NCBI GenBank assembly: GCA_964582225.1
Contig: CAZORA010000011.1
Location: forward strand, 14,037-78,036
Reading direction: 5' to 3'
Source of the DNA: Dokdonella_A sp964582225
GTDB lineage: Bacteria; Pseudomonadota; Gammaproteobacteria; Xanthomonadales; Rhodanobacteraceae
Length of the DNA: 64,000 nt
Shown: in pieces, positions 58,843 through 64,000 of the stretch
Numbering within the stretch: the stretch's first letter is position 1
Layout of the letters: every line of letters starts with the position of its first letter
Notes under the pieces: generated by a model
Databases searched by the model: none
The model's input: the letters and a program-made list of their open reading frames with translations, nothing else
Told to the model about the DNA's origin: nothing
Translations under genes and position numbers: made by a program

Positions 58843-61194
58843 GTGTCATCCACCATCTCGTTCTCGCGCATTCGCCTCGGCCTTGCGCTCGCCGCCCTGT
58901 TGTTGCTGCCCGCCACTGGCGCGACCGCGGCGGACACCGCGCCCGACTGTCCCGTCGGAGTCATCCTGTGCCCGCCAAAGCCACTCGATTGGAGCATGTG
59001 CGGCAAGAACGACCTGCTGGATTTCTATCAGCCTGGGCTGCCGGCCGCGGGCGATCGACGCGCAGCGCCGCAGGAGATCGAGGCCGAGCGGGTCAGCAGC
59101 CCCGACCCCGATCGCTACCTGCTGGAAGGCGAAGCCGAGCTGCGCCAGCTGGACCTGTCGCTGCGCGCCCAGCGCATCGAATACAACCACGTGAGCAGCG
59201 ACTTTCGGGCCGACGGCAACGTGCGCTTCCAGGATCGCGGGCTGCTGCTCGGCGCCGATCGCGCCAGCGGCAACGTCGAGGCGGGCGAGTGCACGCTGGA
59301 AGGCGTGCGCTACCAACTTCTCGGCGTACGCGGCAACGGCAGCGCGCAGGTGGCGGTGACGAGCGATCGTGAGCATGCGCGACTGGAGAACGTGCGCTAC
59401 TCCACCTGCAGCCTCAGCGACCAGCAGTGGGCCTTCGCCGCGCGCGAACTGACCCTCGATCGCGATAGCGGCGTCGGCCGCGCTCGCGACGTCACCCTGC
59501 GCGTGGTCGACGTGCCGGTATTCTGGCTGCCCTATCTGCGCTTTCCGATCGACGAGCGGCGCGTCAGCGGCCTGCTGATGCCGAATCTCGACTATGGCAA
59601 CCGCCGCGGCCTCGACCTCACCCTGCCGATCTATCTGAACCTCGCGCCCAACTACGACGCTACCCTGCGCCCGCGCCTGATGAGCCAGCGCGGCGCGATG
59701 CTCGGCGCCGAGTTCCGCTATCTGACCGAGCACAACCGCGGCCAGCTGAGCTTCGACTACCTGCATCACGATCGCCGCGCCGACCGCGACGACCTGCTGC
59801 CGGGCGAGCAGCTCTCGCCACGCCGCTGGTGGTATCAGTGGCAGGACTCGAGCCGCTTCGGCGACAACTGGAGCGCGGCGGTCAACGTCAACCGGGTATC
59901 CGATGACCGCTACTTCGAGGATTTCGGCCGCGGGCTTTACGGTTCGGCGATCAGTTTCCTGCCCTCGCGCCTGTACCTGAACGGGCAAGGTGACGGCTGG
60001 AGCGCGAGCGTCGGCGGCGACCAATACCAGATGGTCGACCCGACCCGGACCTATCGCTCCGAACCTTACCGTCGCCTGCCGCGAGCGATCTTCAGCCTCG
60101 ACCGTCCGCTCTTGGGTGGCCTGAACTATGGGCTGGATGCCGAATTCGTCGCCTTCGGCAAGGACGACGCGCTCGAGGGGCGGCGCCTGAACCTGTTCCC
60201 CTGGCTCGCCCTGCCCGTCGAGCGCGCCGGTTGGTTCCTGCGCCCGCAGCTCGGCTACCGCTACACCCGCTACGAGCTCGACCACCTGGAACGCTCCGGA
60301 GATCCGCTGATCACCTCACGCACCCCGCATACCGGCGTGCCGATCGTCAGCCTCGATGCCGGACTCAGGTTCGAGCGCAACCTGCAGCTCGGCGATCGCG
60401 CCTGGACGCAAACCCTCGAACCACGCGCCTACTATCTGTACGTGCCCTGGCGCGACCAATCACTGCAGCCGATCTTCGACACGCAGGAAATTCCCTTCAG
60501 CTTCGCCGAGCTGTTCCGCAGCAACCGCCTCATCGGCGGCGACCGCCAGATGGACGCCAACAACCTGTCGCTTGCCCTGACCTCACGCCTGCTCGAAAGC
60601 GCGACGGGCGAAGAGCGGCTGTCGGCCAGCATCGGTCAGATTCGCTACTTCAGCGAGCAGCGGGTACAGCTGCCGCGCGCGCCGGTAACCGACTACAGCG
60701 GCTCGATCTGGGCCGGCGAACTCGCGCTGCGCCTGTCCGAACGCTGGCGGGTGGTGCTCAACCAGCAGTGGAACCCAAACTCCGAGCACACCGAACTGTC
60801 CACCGTAACCCTGCAGAATCGCTTCGGTGTCGGCGGCATAGCCAACTTCTCCTACCGCTACCGCCGCGGCCTGCTGGATCAAGTCGACTTCTCGGCGGCC
60901 ATTCCGCTGGCGGAAAGCTGGCGCCTGGTGCTGCGCGAAAACTATGCGCTCAGCAACCCGCGACCGCTCGCGAGCGACCGTCACGGCACACGTGGCCGCA
61001 CCCTCGAGGCCTTTCTCGGGCTGGAACATGACACCTGCTGCGTGACCTGGCGGGTCCTCGCGCGACACTGGGTGCGCGATGCCTTCGGCAATACCGACAA
61101 CGCCATCCATCTGGAAATCGAGCTGAAGGGAATCGGCTCGCTCGGCCAGCGCACGGATGAGTTCCTGCGGCGTGCTATTCTTGGTTATCAGTAG
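58843..61194 (+). CDS. lptD: LPS-assembly outer-membrane protein LptD
   Basis: A 783-residue LPS translocon component. It has a signal peptide (to about TAADT), an OstA/LptA-like beta-jellyroll (about 80-215) and the C-terminal 26-strand barrel. Disulfide Cys are seen in ILCPP and SMCG near the N-terminus and the vicinal pair HDTCCVTW near the C-terminus, matching LptD maturation. The start is GTG at 58843. SurA and BepA, both coded in this window, assist its folding. It begins the lptD-surA-pdxA block. Confidence 0.95.
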   Translation: MSSTISFSRIRLGLALAALLLLPATGATAADTAPDCPVGVILCPPKPLDWSMCGKNDLLDFYQPGLPAAGDRRAAPQEIEAERVSSPDPDRYLLEGEAELRQLDLSLRAQRIEYNHVSSDFRADGNVRFQDRGLLLGADRASGNVEAGECTLEGVRYQLLGVRGNGSAQVAVTSDREHARLENVRYSTCSLSDQQWAFAARELTLDRDSGVGRARDVTLRVVDVPVFWLPYLRFPIDERRVSGLLMPNLDYGNRRGLDLTLPIYLNLAPNYDATLRPRLMSQRGAMLGAEFRYLTEHNRGQLSFDYLHHDRRADRDDLLPGEQLSPRRWWYQWQDSSRFGDNWSAAVNVNRVSDDRYFEDFGRGLYGSAISFLPSRLYLNGQGDGWSASVGGDQYQMVDPTRTYRSEPYRRLPRAIFSLDRPLLGGLNYGLDAEFVAFGKDDALEGRRLNLFPWLALPVERAGWFLRPQLGYRYTRYELDHLERSGDPLITSRTPHTGVPIVSLDAGLRFERNLQLGDRAWTQTLEPRAYYLYVPWRDQSLQPIFDTQEIPFSFAELFRSNRLIGGDRQMDANNLSLALTSRLLESATGEERLSASIGQIRYFSEQRVQLPRAPVTDYSGSIWAGELALRLSERWRVVLNQQWNPNSEHTELSTVTLQNRFGVGGIANFSYRYRRGLLDQVDFSAAIPLAESWRLVLRENYALSNPRPLASDRHGTRGRTLEAFLGLEHDTCCVTWRVLARHWVRDAFGNTDNAIHLEIELKGIGSLGQRTDEFLRRAILGYQ

Positions 61195-61311
61195 ATCGCA
61201 CCCACCGATCGCAGCGTTCCTGGCAGCGCAATGGGCGCAGCACGCTGGGCCCACATTCGCGCACCCGCGATCCGCTGCGCGGCTTGCGCCCAAGCCCCAC
61301 CCCGAATCCAC

Positions 61312-62616
61312 ATGAAAATCTCCCTCCTGCCCGCCCTCGCCTTCGCGCTCCTCGTCCCGGCAGCCAGCCCACACCTGGCCGCCCAAACGGTTCCGGTCGA
61401 GCCGCTCGACCGCATCGTCGCGGTCGTCAACGATGACGTGGTGCTGCAAAGCGAACTCGACGCCCGGGTCGACTCGGTCACCCACCAGTTCGCCGCCACA
61501 CCACAGCAGCTGCCGCCGCGCGACGTGCTCGAACGCCAGCTGCTCGATCGCCTGATTCTGCAGAAGCTGCAAGTCGCGCGCGCCGATCAGACCGGGGTCA
61601 AGGTGTCCGACGCCGAGATCGACCGCTCGCTCGCCGGCATCGCCAAACAGAACGGGCTGGAGCTCAACCAGCTGCGCGGTGCGCTCGAACAGGAGGGCCT
61701 CAACTACGACCGCTTTCGCGACAACGTGCGCGATCAGCTGCTGGTCAACAGTCTGCGCCAGCGCGTGGCGCAGAGTCGGGTGCAGGTGAGCGATGCGGAA
61801 ATCGACAGCCTGCTGCGCAACGGTCAGCTGCAGCAGGGGCAGATGCACATTGGCTACATCCTGATCGCGGTGCCGGACGGCGCCACGCCTGGCGAAATCG
61901 ACAAGGAACACGGCAAGGCCGAAAACGTGAAGAAGGAAATCGACGGCGGCATGGACTTTGCTGCCGCCGCGATTCGCTACTCCAACGCGGAAAACGCGCT
62001 GCAGGGTGGCGACCTCGGCTGGCGCAACCGCAGCGAGCTGCCGCCCGCCATGGTCGAGATCGGCGACCGGCTGCGCGCCGGCGAGACTTCTCCACCGGTC
62101 CGCGGCCCCAATGGCTTCTACCTGATCAAGCTGTTCGACCAGCGCGAGCAGGGTGCGCACATGGTGACCGAGTACAAAGCACGCCACATCCTGATCAAAA
62201 TCAACGAGCTGGTCGACAGCGGCGAGGCGCTGGCCCGGCTGACCGCGATCCGCGGCAAGATCGTCGCCGGCGAAGACTTTGGCGAAGCCGCCCGGGAATC
62301 GTCGCAGGACGAAGCCACGGCCAAGCTCGGCGGCGAGATGGGGTGGTTCCAGGAAGCCGGCTATGGCTCCCGGGTCGCCGAAAACGTCACCCAGATGCGA
62401 CCCGGCGAGATCTCGCAGCCATTCCAGACCGAACTTGGCTGGCACATCCTGCAGCTCGAGGACGTGCGCGAAAGCGACAAGACGGGCGAAATGCAGCGCG
62501 ACGAGGCCCGCAATATTCTTTTCACGCGCAAGGCCGAAAGCGAGTACGAGTCTTTCCTGCGCCAGTTGCGCAGCGAGGCCTTCGTGCAGATTCGCCTGCC
62601 CGACGCCGCGAGCTGA
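61312..62616 (+). CDS. surA: Periplasmic chaperone/peptidyl-prolyl isomerase SurA
   Basis: A 434-residue protein with signal peptide (to about HLAAQ). An N-terminal SurA domain (IVAVVNDDVVLQSELDARVD) is followed by two parvulin domains: the first near 170-270 (QMHIGYILIAVPDG), the second near 280-390 (EYKARHILIKINE, GWHILQLEDV). A C-terminal helix completes the chaperone. It escorts outer-membrane proteins including LptD to BAM. The ATG at 61312 gives MKISLLPALAFALL; the frame starts at 61231. 117 bases after lptD. Confidence 0.95.
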   Translation: MKISLLPALAFALLVPAASPHLAAQTVPVEPLDRIVAVVNDDVVLQSELDARVDSVTHQFAATPQQLPPRDVLERQLLDRLILQKLQVARADQTGVKVSDAEIDRSLAGIAKQNGLELNQLRGALEQEGLNYDRFRDNVRDQLLVNSLRQRVAQSRVQVSDAEIDSLLRNGQLQQGQMHIGYILIAVPDGATPGEIDKEHGKAENVKKEIDGGMDFAAAAIRYSNAENALQGGDLGWRNRSELPPAMVEIGDRLRAGETSPPVRGPNGFYLIKLFDQREQGAHMVTEYKARHILIKINELVDSGEALARLTAIRGKIVAGEDFGEAARESSQDEATAKLGGEMGWFQEAGYGSRVAENVTQMRPGEISQPFQTELGWHILQLEDVRESDKTGEMQRDEARNILFTRKAESEYESFLRQLRSEAFVQIRLPDAAS

Positions 62617-62770
62617 ACGCCGACCTCGCGTCGGCGCGCTTGCTCTGGTACCGGAGCAGCGGCAGCCGCGAGCCGATTTCCAGCGCACCGAAAGCCGTGA
62701 CCAAACCGAATCCACCGCCCGCGCCGGCGCACGCCGCACGCAGCCGATTGCGCCGCGACGGCTCGCGGGC

Positions 62771-63802
62771 GTGAACGCCCCCGCGCTGCCGCGGCTCGCC
62801 CTGACCGCCGGCGAGCCGGCCGGCATCGGCCCGGAGCTGATCGCGCGGATCGCCGCGAGCGACGTCGCCGCGGACCTGGTCGCGATCATGGACGGCGCAC
62901 TCCTGCGCGGCGCCGCTGCCCTGCTCGGGCTCGATCTGGAAATTCGACCCTGGAACCCCGCAGTGCGGGTCGAGCAGCGCGCGCCCGGCGGCATTCGCCT
63001 GATCGACATGTCGCTCGGCGTGCCGGCGATCCCCGGCCAGCTCGACCTCCGCAACGCCCCCTACGTGCTGGCCACCTTGGCCCGCGCCGCCGACGGCGCG
63101 GCCAACGGCGAATTCGACGCCATCGTCACCGCGCCGGTGCACAAGGGCGTGATCAACGACGCCGGCTATCCCTTCACCGGCCACACTGAATTCTTCGCCC
63201 GCCGCGCCGGATGCGACGTGGTCATGATGCTGGTCGCGCCCGGCGCCGGCGGCCGCGCCGCGTCCGGCGGCGACCTGCGCGTCGCGCTGGCGACCACCCA
63301 CCTGCCGCTCGCCACGGTGCCGCGCGTGATCCGCCGACCGCTGCTGCTGCGCCGCCTGCACATCCTCTGCGACGATCTGATCGGCCGCTTCGGCATCGCC
63401 GCGCCGCGCGTGGCGGTGCTCGGGCTCAACCCACACGCCGGCGAAGGCGGCCATCTGGGCCACGAGGAAAGCGAGGAAATCGCGCCCGCCGTCGGTCAGA
63501 TGCAGGCGGCCGGATTCGACGTCCAGGGCCCCTTCCCCGCCGACACCGCCTTCGTCCCGCGCCAGCTCGAACGCTGGGATGCGGTGTTCGCCATGTACCA
63601 CGACCAGGGCCTGCCGGTGCTCAAGCACGCCGGCTTCGGCCACGCGGTCAACGTCACCCTCGGCCTGCCCTGGATCCGCACCTCGGTCGATCACGGCACC
63701 GCGCTCGACCTCGCCGGCAGCGGGCACGCCGATCCCGGCAGCCTGTTCGCCGCGGTCGAGCTGGCGCTACGGCTGGTGCAAACCCGCAGGGTTGCCGTGT
63801 AG
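62771..63802 (+). CDS. pdxA: 4-hydroxythreonine-4-phosphate dehydrogenase
   Basis: A 343-residue NAD-dependent enzyme of vitamin B6 synthesis. The start motif LALTAGEPAGIGPELIAR is followed by TAPVHKGVIND, GHTEFFARRAG, LATTHLPLATVP, GLNPHAGEGGHLGHEE and MYHDQGLPVLKHAGFG, which carry the metal His and catalytic Lys. The start is the GTG at 62771. In E. coli rsmA follows pdxA; here the visible 198 bases hold a repeat instead, so the usual order is broken or continues outside. Confidence 0.95.
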   Translation: MNAPALPRLALTAGEPAGIGPELIARIAASDVAADLVAIMDGALLRGAAALLGLDLEIRPWNPAVRVEQRAPGGIRLIDMSLGVPAIPGQLDLRNAPYVLATLARAADGAANGEFDAIVTAPVHKGVINDAGYPFTGHTEFFARRAGCDVVMMLVAPGAGGRAASGGDLRVALATTHLPLATVPRVIRRPLLLRRLHILCDDLIGRFGIAAPRVAVLGLNPHAGEGGHLGHEESEEIAPAVGQMQAAGFDVQGPFPADTAFVPRQLERWDAVFAMYHDQGLPVLKHAGFGHAVNVTLGLPWIRTSVDHGTALDLAGSGHADPGSLFAAVELALRLVQTRRVAV

Positions 63803-63810
63803 GGAAGGTT

Positions 63811-63922
63811 TGAACAAGTTCTTCACGCTCGCGAAGGCGCGCATCCAGCGACTTCGAGTACTTGAAACCAAAGGCACTGGACTCCCGCCTTCGCGGGAGT
63901 GACGAGCGTGTCGACTTGTTCA
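63811..63922. repeat. REP-like hairpin nested in a longer imperfect inverted repeat (MITE-like)
   Basis: The core hairpin actcccgc (63881-63888), cttc, gcgggagt (63893-63900) has the same left flank (about 63850-63880) as the 45 kb copy. Outside it, tgaacaagt (63811-63819) pairs with acttgttca (63914-63922) and acgctcg (63825-63831) with cgagcgt (63903-63909). The whole makes a 112-bp inverted element. It lies directly after pdxA. No transposase is in view; the rest of the window end (63923-64000) has no gene. Confidence 0.75.
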
Positions 63923-64000
63923 GAGACTCCCCAATGAAGGTCCGAACACCCCAAGTTCCGCAGCTAATCCCGTAAGTACTTGATCCGCCTATGCTCGAAG

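Overview
The window is high-GC chromosomal DNA of a gammaproteobacterium, most likely of the order Lysobacterales (Xanthomonadales). This rests on conserved gene blocks: folC-dedD-cvpA-purF, lptD-surA-pdxA, trmJ/suhB divergent, ppk-ppx, a cyclophilin next to lpxH, and fimT-pilV-pilW-pilX-pilY1-pilE. It also rests on Xanthomonas-like features in PPK1 and a one-chain E1 dehydrogenase, and on secreted proteins with the short (I/F)xxGF(E/D) motif that I associate with this order. No prophage, insertion sequence, integrase or CRISPR array was seen. Most of the window is core genome with short accessory patches.

Layout. 1-2.2 kb: start of the succinate dehydrogenase operon on the minus strand, led by a 61-residue SDHAF4-type assembly factor; a SMUG1-type uracil-DNA glycosylase with an overlapping coiled-coil microprotein; a four-unit hairpin repeat array; tRNA-Arg(ACG). 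2.4-6.2 kb: an ALDH7-type aldehyde dehydrogenase, pyrD and murB. 6.2-13.1 kb: an adenylate cyclase with an FHA domain, a fused alpha/beta E1 dehydrogenase, a secreted protein of unknown function, glutaryl-CoA dehydrogenase and a polysaccharide deacetylase. 13.1-16.2 kb: a predicted beta-barrel protein, a secreted protein and a glutaredoxin. 16.4-24 kb: bepA, ppk, ppx, periplasmic cyclophilin, lpxH and psiF.

24.2-28.9 kb holds four secreted proteins, including a Cys-rich SpoIID-like protein and a visibly AT-richer pair with its own promoter and terminator. 29.3-34.6 kb is a small glycosylation cluster: GT2, DUF2304, GT4, a polytopic membrane protein and a partner. 34.8-40.5 kb: purF-cvpA-dedD-folC, a rhomboid protease and an alkyltransferase-like protein. 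41-46.5 kb: Pit phosphate transporter with its DUF47 partner, trmJ, suhB, a REP hairpin followed by a 22-bp tandem repeat, and an OmpA-family protein. 46.7-55.8 kb: an MmgE/PrpD protein and the type IV pilus minor-pilin/PilY1 operon. 55.9-64 kb: lspA, a probable BtuM-PduO vitamin B12 pair followed by an HDAC-family deacetylase, then lptD-surA-pdxA and a second REP copy nested in a longer inverted repeat.

Themes. Cell-envelope biogenesis is prominent (bepA, surA, lptD, lpxH, lspA, murB, ompA, pili). Phosphate and polyphosphate handling recurs (ppk, ppx, psiF, pit plus DUF47). The points most worth a second look are the probable B12 transport and adenosylation unit, the PPK1 with an altered adenine-site residue, the SDHAF4 microgene, the Cys-rich SpoIID-like secreted protein, and a family of hairpin repeats present in three different arrangements.
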